A DNA stretch of 64,000 bases. It comes from Isoetes taiwanensis (taxonomy: Eukaryota > Streptophyta > Lycopodiopsida > Isoetales > Isoetaceae). Below the pieces are notes generated by a model, which saw only the letters and a program-made list of their open reading frames with translations, did not search any database and had not been told where the DNA came from. The translations under genes were made by a program, and so were the position numbers. This document shows positions 39,205 to 48,855 of the stretch, piece by piece. The DNA is taken from positions 15,244,245 to 15,308,244 of the forward strand of contig JAJEKV010000001.1 in NCBI GenBank assembly GCA_021234155.1, written 5' to 3'. Every line of letters starts with the position of its first letter. Within the stretch, counting starts at the first letter, position 1.

Positions 39205-39460
39205 CCGGATTGAGTGAACCATATTGAAGCAATAGTCAAGATGAAATTATGGTTGAAGTCATGCAAACATGGGACCCACGATGATACTTGGATACCCATC
39301 TGTCTATGAAAGGGTGCAGACCCATTGCCTCGATTCGCACAGATGCACAGAGTCTTCAAATTGAGGCAGATAGATGGATTAGGGAGCCACTGCAGAACAT
39401 GCTTTGTTGATGCTGCCAAATGGGAGCTATTGAGGATGAATGCGATACCCTCCAGAGCTG
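39205..39460 (+). pseudogene. Possible further LINE-copy-B remnant after the pyrimidine tract
   Basis: From about 39239 one + frame reads KLWLKSCKHGTHDDTWIPICL, a single TGA, then a further 54 codons (MHRVFKLRQIDGLG, CRTCFVDAAKWELL) to a TAG near 39463. This is a long frame with only one stop, directly across the pyrimidine tract from the LINE copy. I cannot match it to a specific LINE motif, so the link rests on position and openness only. Confidence 0.3.
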
Positions 39461-39464
39461 TCTA

Positions 39465-41200
39465 GTATATAGAGTTGGTTAGGCCTGGCTAATCGTTACA
39501 TGTCACGACATCTGTATGGATGTTGGGATAATACTTTTAAGAGGTCATAGATGTGCAGGATCAATCGGAACACTCGCCTAACTTGTGTATGTGTTACAAG
39601 AGATGTTTATTTGTACAGTTTAACAGCATTTTTATTAGTTCCACAGTTTTTCCCTCGAAATCCTTTCGGGGTGGGAGTTTTAGTAATAAGTCTGCTGGGC
39701 TCTCTTATTGGATCCCATAGGTCGATTGGTCTTCATGGACAAATAAAAAACATTTTATTCCATTTTATTCTACCTAGAATAGAACAGATCATATTGCATA
39801 GATGTTGCGCATAAGCTCCGTGAACTTCCCATGGACATTAAAATTGTATCCATCCATCCATCTTAATGTTATGTTCCTATTTAAAAGCATCATTTGTATT
39901 TCCCATCCCACTTGAAATATGATGCACGACGTCCTTTACATCTAAGCACTCCATTCCATCCTCAGTATCTGCGGCCCTCTATTCCACCTACAAACTCCAT
40001 TACATCTACCCTCCACATGCTCAAGACTAATGTCAAACATCATTGGTCGCACTGTCTGGCCTAAGATAATAGTAGTAAATAATTGAACATATGCATGTCA
40101 AACATGTTTGATAAACGAGTTTAGGGTTTAAGGATTTGAACATTCAGGGTTTGCGAATATATCACGTCATGAGTGCTAATGAATATAAAGCACCTCATAG
40201 ATGGATCATGCAATGCTACTATCAACCACATCATCATACGACAAATTTAGTGCGTGGTGCTTATGTTTAGTTTGGTTTACGATGTGTCTTTTAGGATATC
40301 ATGACTATGTATTAAATAAATTTACAACTTTTAAAGATGGAATGCAACATGGCCACTTACCAAGTTCTATATTGCTTAGGGACCCTAATACTCTATTAAA
40401 TCTACATATACGATTACATCTGCAACCCCTCACACTTGGCACTCTATTACATCTACAAGAAATTTATCGCGGCGACCAAGGCCACCGCAAACATTTCTCT
40501 TTCCTGGCCCCTATTCTCTTTCAACTCACTTACTAACTCGAATTAAGTGTCGCAATGAATGTGTACTATTGCTTCATGTTTCATGATGCATGAGATTTAG
40601 ATAGACAGACATTATTGCCTCATATTCCCCGATTGATATTTATAGGTATCTCTACTTAAATTTTCACATATCCAATAGTTTAAAGCTCGAACGATATACA
40701 TTTATCAACTAGAATAAATAAAAGGAAAATGTTCATTTACTACCAAACAACCCACACTTCAACAAAACATATTTGCAGAATATATACCATGAATGTGAGG
40801 AATGAAACAAGGACGAAGTGCTCATAATAATAATCCAATTGTTTTAATGTGATGAAATGCTAGGAACATCCTCTATTTATAGGATGGAAGTCTCTAAGTC
40901 GCATTTAATTAAAGTGAGTCTCATTCCACTCCCATTTTCTTTTGAAACCCTGTTATTTTACACGAAAAGGATGAGGGAAACTTTTGAAACCGCATTATTG
41001 CTTGAAGATGCCTGTTTTCCTGCGTGAAAAAAAAAATGTTAAGGGAAATTACGTGGTCCATTTTTCTCAGTTAGCAAGTCGAGAAGAGAAAGAGCACAAC
41101 TAAAACCAATCAAAATGCTATCTCTCTGTAAACAAAGTGTTGATCTGTCCTGAATTTTTATCCATAAATAATTTCATTACATTGTATTTTAGAGTGATTG
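39465..41200. other. Non-coding stretch with a dispersed repeat
   Basis: I found no supported gene. From about 40440 to 40830 the sequence resembles 23690-23985, for example TATCTCTACTT..., CAACTAGA.TAAATAAAAG, CCAAACAACCCA and GAATGTGAGGAATGAA.CAAGGAC. A GTCGCATTTAATTAAAGTGAG phrase near 40897 recurs near 46264, and inverted near 49296. Confidence 0.55.
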
Positions 41201-41214
41201 AAGATACCATGATG

Positions 41215-41300
41215 GTCAACAAAGTTTAAATTAAAACGCACTTATTTGCTCGAAACGCACTTTAAAAGGAATCTTTAAAAGATTCCCTAAAATTCCCTCA
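41215..41300. repeat. Left arm of a diverged inverted repeat (partner 45518-45595)
   Basis: GTTTAAATTAAAACGCACTT and the following AATCTTTAAAAGATTCC match the reverse complement of 45518-45575 (GTTTAAAATGAAACGCACTT, GAAAGATTCC). Similarity runs about 75-80 bp with clear divergence. The arms enclose 4.3 kb that holds the palindrome array, the F-box fragments and the MITE. Confidence 0.5.
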
Positions 41301-41942
41301 AAAAAGTCCATTTTCGCGGTCTGTGCGTGACAAGTGTGACAATTTTGACATTTTAGGTGACCTTTTTGAGGGGGTAATTGAACTTAGATGCCATGAAAAA
41401 ATGTTCGTTACCATGTTTTAGCCCCCTAATTTGGTTTAAAAAATTAGTAGAAATTTTAAGGACTCCAAAAACTAGACATTGAAGAAAACAGCAAGTGCAC
41501 TGGACCAACAAAAAGGTATCTCATTCAAAGTGTTCGGATTCTTTACAAAATTATGAACAAGATAGTCAAAATTGTGACACGTATTGACTTTGCCCGAGCC
41601 CTGAAGCTTTACCTAATTACATATATGCCTTATTAGATAAACTTATATTTTGCAGCAATTCGTGATGCATCTCATCCCCTAACTCGTTCAGACCATGATC
41701 ACTAGAGCTATTTGTGTCCTCTGCCCCACCATCAAAAGGGATATTCCTCAGCACTGTCTACTAATGAAACTTCATCATCATCTGTAACAAAATTTTTGGC
41801 AGTTTCACCCAACACAGATGTTGTCATTTGAGCCCTAAAATGTGTTTTCGACCCGTCAAATGATGGCTAGGTAATCAAACAATATGGCTTCACATTTTTT
41901 AGCTTTAGTTTGTAGGCTTTGATTTTTCCCACATTATTGGAC

Positions 41943-42454
41943 GGTATAAATTTATACCATGCGGGAGCTTTGGAGGCATTGTATCAAACGATAGGAGGTC
42001 AAGTGGTATAAATTTATACAGGATGAGCTTAAGCGGTATAAATTTATACCACGTGAGTTCAAGCGAGTGGTATAAATTTATACTGCCTGTGAACTCGAGT
42101 GGTACAAATTTATAAATTGAACTCGAGTGGTATAAATTTATACCGCTTGCGAGCTTAAGCGGTATAAGTTTATACCATCGCCCCTCATGAAAAGGGCGGG
42201 AGCAGTATAAATTTAGACCGGAAGTATTTTACAAAGGAAGCCACGGTATAAATTTATACTACAAGTTCTCTTTAAATACGTTTTGCTCTAAATCCAATAC
42301 AATATAAAACAAGGAAATTTTATGAGACGGATATTTATTGTTGTTGCTTATAACGTGATTATTGTTGGTTAGAACGTGACAGGGCGCAGATATAACATGA
42401 TAATCATCTGGCTAAAACATGGCAGATGGTTTTGACGGTATAAATTTTTATACC
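41943..42454. repeat. Array of about ten palindromes GGTATAAATTTATACC
   Basis: The 16-bp perfect palindrome GGTATAAATTTATACC, or a copy with 1-3 changes, occurs at 41943, 42005, 42035, 42069, 42101, 42129, 42161, 42204 and 42245, plus a slightly longer form at 42437. From 42005 to 42161 the spacing is 28-34 bp. The spacers are themselves related and partly palindromic: GAGCTTAAGC, GAACTCGAGT. Each copy can fold into a hairpin or bind a dimeric protein. The function is unknown. Confidence 0.95.
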
Positions 42455-42592
42455 GAGGCTAGGAAAAATCTGTGAAAGAAAAATTTTAGGGTTTTGAGAT
42501 CTCACGATGCCGGGGTTTCTAGATGATGCACAGAGTTTCTTGATGATGCATGGGGCTTCTAGGCTTCGGAGAAGGAAGAAAAAAAAAATAGG

Positions 42593-42756
42593 GTTCTTCA
42601 TGGCCGTAGTTCTTCCAGAATTTCGTTTTTAGGGCCGAGTTTTCAATAGTTCATGGCCGAGTTCATGGCCGAGTTTCCAATAGCAAAGAGCTGCTTAGTT
42701 CTTCATGGCCGTAGTTCTTCTAGAATTTTGTTTTTAGGGCCGAGTTTCCAATAGCA
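42593..42756. repeat. Two-copy direct repeat, 105-bp spacing
   Basis: GTTCTTCATGGCCGTAGTTC, then AGAATTT, GTTTTTAGGGCCGAGTTT and CAATAG, occurs from 42593 and from 42698 with about three substitutions. A shorter GTTCATGGCCGAGTT phrase recurs between them. The second copy overlaps the 3' end of the F-box fragment read on the minus strand. Confidence 0.9.
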
Positions 42757-43004
42757 ATCACAGCATAGTTGAAGCCGTTCTTAGGTCCTTCAAGCATAGG
42801 AGGAAGACTAACCCATCTGCCTTCTGAAGGAATATATGCGCGCCATCCGGTATTTTGAACATCTTCGAATAACATCTGGTGGTGAAGGATGCACGTAAAG
42901 CTTAGAAATTTCTCAAGGGGAACACTGGCAAGGCACAGCATGGAAACATCATCTGGAAGACCTGGAATGATTGGTTCCTCTAGATAATAAGTCATGCCTC
43001 CCAT
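42720..43004 (-). pseudogene. F-box/kelch-like gene fragment
   Basis: A minus-strand frame of 94 codons contains IIPGLPDDVSMLCLASVPLE, which is the start of a plant F-box motif (PGLPDD-x4-CL-x-xVP), soon followed by RWVSLPPMLE, a kelch-repeat-type sequence. In intact proteins the F-box continues through a conserved SK-W-R stretch, which is not seen here, and several kelch repeats follow. F-box proteins recruit substrates to SCF ubiquitin ligases. The missing half of the F-box and the short length mark it as truncated, although small exons could have escaped me. Confidence 0.55.
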
Positions 43005-43181
43005 TCTGTAAGTGAATATTCAACTCAAACTCTAAGCAATTTGATGGGCCTATTCAGGCAAAAGGGTTATTACTTTGATGTTCATGGAAAAAGTAGAACA
43101 AACAGATCGGTTCTATGCTGCAAAAGGATAGACCTTCAAAATAGGATCCTGAAGATCTGTTCACTGTAATTGCTAGGAGAA

Positions 43182-43415
43182 TCAAAAACGATTGTCGGCG
43201 TGAATTATTAAAAGCAACCAGGAAGGTTCGTGGGCAGGGCCTCTAGAGAGGAGTGCTTGATAGCCAGTTGCTCCAAAGTTGATAGCCAGTTTGCTCCAAA
43301 GTTGCTCCAAAGTTGCAGAAAGTTGCTTCAAAGACATCCAGTCTACCTGGCAGACATCCGTGCAATGGACCATTTCGTAATTCATTTCGTCAGGTAATCC
43401 AAGTATTGATGTCAC
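43182..43415 (-). pseudogene. Unidentified 77-codon frame, possibly kelch-related
   Basis: This minus-strand frame begins MTSILGLPDEMNYEMVHCTD and ends SRGPAHEPSWLLLIIHADNRF. The last part resembles a kelch-repeat strand in F-box/kelch proteins, but the match is weak. If it belongs with the F-box fragment at 42720-43004 the order is odd, because on the minus strand it lies before the F-box. Its centre contains the repeated phrase GTTGCTCCAAAGTTG (43260-43320), so local slippage has altered it. Confidence 0.3.
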
Positions 43416-43672
43416 TCTTTTCCATGTTTCACAATGTTAAAGCATAGATACACTTCTATTTTAGCTCGTTTTAGTAGAAACTGCCGAATGTTTTATAAAA
43501 TACAATATGCTTTGCCATGCTTCAGGTGGCAAAGTTCAACTGCAGTGCAATGTTATGTTGCAGTGCTTCAGCAACTAAAATTGCAAAGTTGTGGATTGGG
43601 ATTTTGTTCATGGTAAGCTGATCTTGCTGATACAGTATACTGAGTGCAAACAGGATGCAACAAGATAATAGT

Positions 43673-43775
43673 CCTATAATCATTTGCAATGCTACAGTCT
43701 ACTCTGCAATTTGCAAAAGCCTAAGAGCCAAGAGCCTATAATCATTTGCAATGCTACAGTCTACTCTGCAATGGT
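43673..43775. repeat. Two-copy 62-bp tandem repeat
   Basis: CCTATAATCATTTGCAATGC followed by TACAGTCTACTCTGCAAT begins near 43673 and again near 43735. Confidence 0.9.
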
Positions 43776-44047
43776 ACAGTCCACTCTTTCAATGGATTTA
43801 TCTTTGTGATTTTGCAGTCTCTAAAGCAATAGGACATTATCTATGGATCATGGAATTTTGGTGAAACCTTCATCGTTGTAATCAGACTATTTTGAGACAT
43901 TTTCAAGCATCAATATGAGGTTAGTTGGCAAGAATATGTAATTATTAATCATGCAATTACTCAAGCATATGAAAGTGGAGAATAATAGATGAAAGTGGTG
44001 AATGGGGCCTTCAAAAACTGTTTGGCACTATCATTTTTTAAGACTAT

Positions 44048-44071
44048 GCATGCATGCCTAGGCATGCATGC
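44048..44071. repeat. 24-bp perfect palindrome
   Basis: The half-site GCATGCATGCCT is followed directly by its exact reverse complement. It is isolated, unlike the arrays elsewhere in the window. Confidence 0.95.
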
Positions 44072-44234
44072 CTTTATTGTTAAGACTACGCGTACATGCC
44101 TGTCTTATGGTGGTTTTGTAGCAAATGTCAATATAATCATAATATTCAAAGCACATTGCAATACCAAGAAGCAAGCATTGTTATTACTACATACCTCACC
44201 TGTAATATGCCTTCAAAGAATAGAGAAGAATGAA

Positions 44235-44489
44235 ATGGATTGCCCGGGGGATGCACTTATACATAAAGGGGGTATGGCATCTGCGTTCGGAGGGTAGCAA
44301 AAAACCCCCCTTGTATACACATTCTTAAAAGGCACTCTGACCCCTATGTGTATAGATATTGCTCTAGATCAGTGCCTAAAAACACCCCAAACCCCCAAGT
44401 ATACGTACGCAAATGGTCCAAAAAACACCCCTCCGTTGAACTCTCATGGGTTATACGCCAATGAAAGGTGAATCCCCCGGGATGGATTG
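44235..44489. mobile_element. 239-bp MITE with 8-bp target-site duplication
   Basis: The element runs 44243-44481. Its left end is CCCGGGGGATGCAC; its right end reads CCCGGGGGATTCAC on the opposite strand, so the terminal inverted repeats match at 13 of 14 positions. The 8-bp direct repeat ATGGATTG lies immediately outside on both sides (44235-44242 and 44482-44489). It has no coding capacity. An 8-bp duplication suits the hAT superfamily, whose MITEs are common in plants, but the GGGGG-rich ends are not a family signature I can name. Confidence 0.9.
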
Positions 44490-44639
44490 TTGAACATAGG
44501 GTCACGTGTACTTAGTCTATTTATCCTGCAATAGTTTATTTATATCACCTGCAATATGCCTTTAGAGCATGTAGCAAAATTAAATAGATGATCGAACATA
44601 GAACTCCTAAACATACAAATGCCATTTTAAAATGCATGT

Positions 44640-44880
44640 GCATAAGATGCTTTGTCTACAACAATCATAAACATATATATATGTTTGTCAGGCATAAGAT
44701 TCTTTGTGTACAGCAATCCTGAACATATACATGTTTGTCAGGCTGTTTATAGGTTATCATGGACCAAAATCTTGGTAGGCTGTTTATAGGTTATCATGAA
44801 CCAAAATCTTGGTGGGTTATCATGAACCAAAATCTTGGTGGGCTTTTTCTATGTCATCATGAACCAAAATCTTGGTAGGG
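44640..44880. repeat. Short tandem repeats
   Basis: Two related blocks lie here. CATAAGATnCTTTGTnTACA..., ending CATGTTTGTCAGG-like, occurs twice (about 44641-44742). GTTATCATGnACCAAAATCTTGG occurs four times with 30-45 bp spacing (about 44752-44880). Confidence 0.85.
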
Positions 44881-45517
44881 ATTTAAAATCCCATTGGCTA
44901 CACAAATTACAACTTACATAAATTATAAGTGGACCAAAACTTTAACAATGGTTCAAATCCTACACATATTTCAACCTACAGATGTTATGAGAGTGTAGCT
45001 AATATATATTGTAACATTACACGGGCTTATTATTTCTAGGTTCCCAACATTATCCCAGCAATGCTGGGCACTATTACTAGTATCTATACTAATGGCATGC
45101 ATCAAGCAAATGGAAGTACAACCATATTCAATAACCATAACATATATGATGAAATACCTGCATATGTTGTCCGTGTAATTGTTCCTTCACAGATTATGTT
45201 ATGATATCCATGTGATCTTTCTTTTGTTGCGTAACAATATATCTTTCTTCCTTTGCAACTGCTATCACAAAGAATTTTACACAACAATATACAAAGAGAA
45301 CCTATTGTATTTACATTTATTTTTGTCGTAGAAATCTTTGTGCTCTCGTAAATGCTCGTTTGACCCCCAAAATGACATATTTTTTTAAGGGTCTTCGTAT
45401 TTATATTATGTCACTCTAAAAAAAGCTGTTTTTAAGGACAGCTTTGAACAACTTGCGTCCAAAAACCTTGATTGCCCCCTATTTTGCCTCATTTTGTAGT
45501 TTTCCAAAATTTTTAGA

Positions 45518-45595
45518 GGAATCTTTCAAACGCACTTCTTAAATAAGTGCGTTTCATTTTAAACATTGTTGGTCGGGCTGGCACAAATATTACAT
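45518..45595. repeat. Right arm of a diverged inverted repeat (partner 41215-41300)
   Basis: Read on the minus strand, ACCAACAATGTTTAAAATGA, ACGCACTTATTT and then GAAAGATTCC parallel the left arm at 41215-41290. The pair could be the decayed ends of a larger element. Confidence 0.5.
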
Positions 45596-45891
45596 CATCT
45601 TCGCACACAGACCACCTTCTAGGAACAACATGCAGAGCCGGGTCCGAGGTGTTCCAAGCCACGAGTGCAACTTGAAGAGAATAGAAATCTGAACACGCTG
45701 GCCTGAAGAATGCATGTCACTAACCTCTTCTCGTCCTCCAATGAACGGGTCTTTCCATGGCTCCCGATCATGTCCTTTATGTTCGTGATCTGTACTGGGA
45801 AAGGCAAAATCAAGTTAATGCAAGTGATGGTACAGATAATACAAATAAGAAAACAACTAGTTCTAAGGGCAAGAAAGTAGGTCTGAGGCCC

Positions 45892-46345
45892 TTTCTCGAC
45901 TCGCGAGTCGAGAAAGGCTCTAAGGCCCCTCTGAGGGCCTTTCTCGACTCGCGAGTCGAGAAATGTAGATAAGAGTGAAAAAAATAAAAATAAAAAGAAG
46001 AACTCCCCCCCCCCTTTTTTTAAGTAGGAAAAAAAAAAGGTTTTTGAGGGCCTTTCTCGACTCTGAGGGCCTTTCTCGACTCGCGAGTCGAGAAACGCAG
46101 CTTAGAGCCCAAAAAAAAAAAACAAAAGAAAAAACTTTTTTTCCCTTTTTTTTTAAGTAGAAATTTTTTTTTTTGAGGGCCTTTCTCGGCTCGCGTGTCG
46201 AGCCCAAGTCGAGAAAGACCGCTCAGACTGATAAACGCAGTTTTCAGGGCCAGAGGTTATCAAGTCGCATTTAATTGAAGTGGGCCCTTCAAAGTGAAAA
46301 ACGCAGGTTTGAGGCCCTTTCTCGACTCGCGAGTTGAGAAACACA
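45892..46345. repeat. Array of 24-bp palindromes (half-site TTTCTCGACTCG)
   Basis: The half-site TTTCTCGACTCG followed by its exact reverse complement occurs at 45892-45915, 45940-45963 and 46072-46095. A copy with one change lies at 46318-46341 and a decayed copy near 46182. Each is preceded by GAGGGCC or GAGGCCC. Isolated half-sites (CTTTCTCGACTC at about 46053, GTCGAGAAAG at 46208 and 46396) lie between. A related palindrome built on TTCTCGCC is found near 48657. CpG-rich repeats of this kind stand out in an AT-rich region. Confidence 0.95.
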
Positions 46346-46429
46346 GTTCAAAGTGAAAAATGTCGTGCTGGGCCCTTCAAAGTGAAAAAATGCAGGTCGA
46401 GAAAGGCAATTCAGAAAAAAAAAAACAAG

Positions 46430-47090
46430 CCATAGGTTATTTTTGTCAAAGCACCATTTTAAAATGGTTCACAAAATCTATTAAACTTATGCACTAAACC
46501 TATGAAAGCTATGAATTAAAACATGCGTTAAACCTATGAAATGATTAAACTTTTGGAAACATATACATTATTATCTTATTAAATAAATATTCCATGGCCT
46601 AACAAATATTCACCTATAAGGTCAAAATAATGTTCACCTAACAAATATTCAATAAATATTCACCTAGCAAATATTTTTTTAAGTATTATTTTTATTTATC
46701 ACTGTACCCCGCCTTTTTTTTCCCGCCCGTGCTTAGAAATTTGAAATTTGGTACATATCTTTTGGGCCTTTTCGATTTGGGCATGGCTCTATGCTTCTGC
46801 TGGAACACCTCCATCTCTGTAATTCTCCACATCCATCACTGTAATCGGGATTCAAATCTTCCCTATATTAGTGCAAATCCGAAGCTCTGAAGCTCTCTGC
46901 ATCGATTTGTTCGTGGGTACCATAGCCATTCTTCTTCTTGTTCCAGTAGAAGCTTCAGAAAAGGTTGGGCTCGGATAAGCACCTTTCTTCGCTTTCTTGG
47001 ATTCTTTCGACGGGCAGCTGCGAGGGAAAAATAAATACGGCGAAGCTACTTTCCGCCATGGCCATAGATAATCATACACATCATTAATAT
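46430..47090. other. Gene-free stretch
   Basis: AT-rich sequence with repeated ATTCACCTA.CAAATATT phrases around 46600-46675. I see no coding sequence I can support before the hydrolase-like fragment that follows. Confidence 0.5.
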
Positions 47091-47099
47091 GCCAGAAGA

Positions 47100-47833
47100 A
47101 TGCAAGGCTTCGGCTCGGATATGGCGACTCTGCTTGTTCTCCTCTTTGCATTGCAATGGGCAAAAGGGCAGGATCTTTCCGACGGATTAAGGCTGGAACT
47201 CATACACAGGGATTCAATCCTTAGAGTCTCAGCCTTCTTTGTCAGATCGGTTGATCCAGGCAAGGGAAAGAAGCCATGCCCGTGCAAAACTTATCCGGCC
47301 AGCTATGGCGTCCAAGCTAAACAGTTTCTTCCAAAAACTCGAGCTTTCCCTTAGAACTCCGCCCCAAAAATTTCTCAGACGGATGCAGTCTGTACCTTGG
47401 CCGCCGTCTTTGCTTCCAATACTCTGGCATGCGCCTAAAGAGTACCACAAAGCAACATATACGGCAAGATGAGTTGTGGCTATGGCGGTGCCGGAGCAGC
47501 TGATGGATTCTTCTACAAGCAAATGCGCCATTTTGGTCCTTCATGGCTTCGGCTCATCTCGCCTTGCTGTTATGCCAGGTACATCATATATTTGCTCATC
47601 ATATGCCAGGATTGGGGCTAAAAGCAGAGGGGAAACAGATTTATTCTTCTTTAGGCAGCTGTGCGAAGAAGAGTCCTGCGCCAGAAGAAGAAATCGACCC
47701 AAATCAACTTTTAGAAATCTTGAAATTACAGGGGTATCCCATGATCTTCTCATAGAATTTGGGGTCCGGCTTGTATCTATAGATCAGTCTGGCTATGGCA
47801 GAAGTGACTGCATAAGAAACAGGACATTATAAT
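47100..47833 (+). pseudogene. Alpha/beta-hydrolase-fold gene, partial or broken
   Basis: Two exons are clear. One ends at 47578 and encodes CAILVLHGFGSSRLAVMPG; the HG and the following GFGSS are the oxyanion region of the alpha/beta-hydrolase fold. The next starts at 47732 and encodes GVSHDLLIEFGVRLVSIDQS followed by GYGRSD. The phases match (CCA G|GG GTA), and this split of the two strands is typical of plant alpha/beta hydrolases. After RSD the frame reads a few residues and stops at TAA (about 47831). No nucleophile-elbow GxSxG, acid or His segments are seen. Upstream, several overlapping frames (for example from 47239) may hold a broken first exon, but none reads cleanly. The sequence supports a fragment of a hydrolase gene, probably a captured or decayed copy. 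Confidence 0.65.
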
Positions 47834-48608
47834 AGAAGGGCTTTTTGTGCTTCGATAATACATAACTACAAATAAAGCGTCTATGCAAGGATTTTGCTGA
47901 TTCGTTATGAATCTTGTTTCCCAGGATACAGAAGCAAGCAAGAAAGAACTAGAGGATGTATTTAAGAGCTCAAATGGAACTCAAATAGAAGCACATATTC
48001 CCACTGAAGTGCAAACCAGATTTGTAAGCCAAAACAGAAGGAAGCTTGGCTTATTTAGAGAATGCGCTCCTTGCCATGCCAGACAAATTCTGGAGTCTGT
48101 TGCAAAGGAAGTAGGTTTCCCAACTTTCGTGACTTATTTTTAAGAGCTTGGTCGGGAAGGAGCAGTTCAGTAGTTCTTGCCCTCCTGCTCTCGTTTTTCT
48201 TGTTGTGTTGCCTTAAAAAATTGCTGCAACCATCTGAGGCGGAATTGGATTCAGAAATGCAAGCAAACCCTTTGTGGGCAGAGTTGCAACGATTGGATTT
48301 ATTCTGAGATAAATAGAAACTAATTGATCTTTGTTTCGGCTTGTTGCTTCCTCTGGGGCTTGTTGCTTCCTCTGGGGCTTGATCTTATGTAGGGTTCTCT
48401 GTTCTGTTCAGTGGGCCTCTTTTCTTGGAGGTGTCATCTCTGGCAAGGGGTTTCTTGCTCAGTTATTTGGAAACTGGCATTCTGCTGTGTGAGACAGTGT
48501 TGTTGCTATGTTTCATCCCTTGCAGCCATAGGAGCTTTGGAGACTGAAGCAAATTCGTTTAGGATGCGCTTGCTACCAGTTGATCAGGCAAGGGAAAGAA
48601 GCCATGTC
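47249..48608. repeat. Short direct repeat bracketing the hydrolase fragment
   Basis: GTTGATC-CAGGCAAGGGAAAGAAGCCATG occurs near 47249 and again near 48577 with one small indel. A shorter AAGGGAAAGAAG copy follows at about 48624. The two sites enclose the hydrolase-like coding remnants. A TTCTCGCC-based palindrome lies just after the right copy (about 48657). Confidence 0.8.
47907..48307 (+). pseudogene. Unidentified coding remnant downstream of the hydrolase piece
   Basis: A 78-codon frame from 47907 (helical: TEASKKELEDVFKSS) is followed in a shifted frame by VVLALLLSFFLLCCLKKLLQ, a probable membrane segment, and SEAELDSEMQANPLWAELQR. I recognise no family. It may be a remaining part of the hydrolase gene or of a neighbour carried with it. 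The two halves lie in different frames, so splicing or a frameshift is needed to join them. Confidence 0.3.
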
Positions 48609-48699
48609 GGCGCAAGGGAAACAAGGGAAAGAAGCACACGAGGAATTGTGCCCATTCTCGCCTGGCGAGGCGAGAAAAAACCTTTCTAATTATGCATTG

Positions 48700-48850
48700 T
48701 TTGAATTGTTTAATTATTTATTGTCTAATTAATTAATTATATTATTTAAGCTAATTGTCTAATTATTATTATTGTCTAATCTAATTAATTATATTATTTA
48801 ATTATATTATTAATTAATTATTTAGTGTTTAATTAATTAATTATATTCTT
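48700..48850. repeat. AT-only low-complexity block (TTAATTAATTA)
   Basis: Repeated TTAATTAATTATATTATTTAA phrases with almost no G or C; self-complementary throughout. Confidence 0.9.
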
Positions 48851-48855
48851 TTGTC

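Larger units (their letters stand above)
43780..45600. other. Gene-free stretch with small repeats and a MITE
   Basis: No supported gene. It contains a 24-bp perfect palindrome at 44048-44071, the MITE at 44243-44481, and short tandem repeats at 44640-44880 (GGTTATCATGAACCAAAATC four times; AAGATnCTTTGTnTACA twice). The sequence is otherwise AT-rich. Confidence 0.5.

Noticed and set aside
37673..39217. Very long open frames (up to 346 codons) on the + strand at 37.7-39.2 kb
   Set aside because: Apart from the first 80 or so codons, which are LINE-derived, they are translations of a C/T-only tract and give Phe/Pro/Ser/Leu runs in every frame.
41943..42454. CRISPR-like array
   Set aside because: Repeats are very short palindromes with related spacers, in a plant nuclear context with no cas genes; a palindromic minisatellite is the better description.
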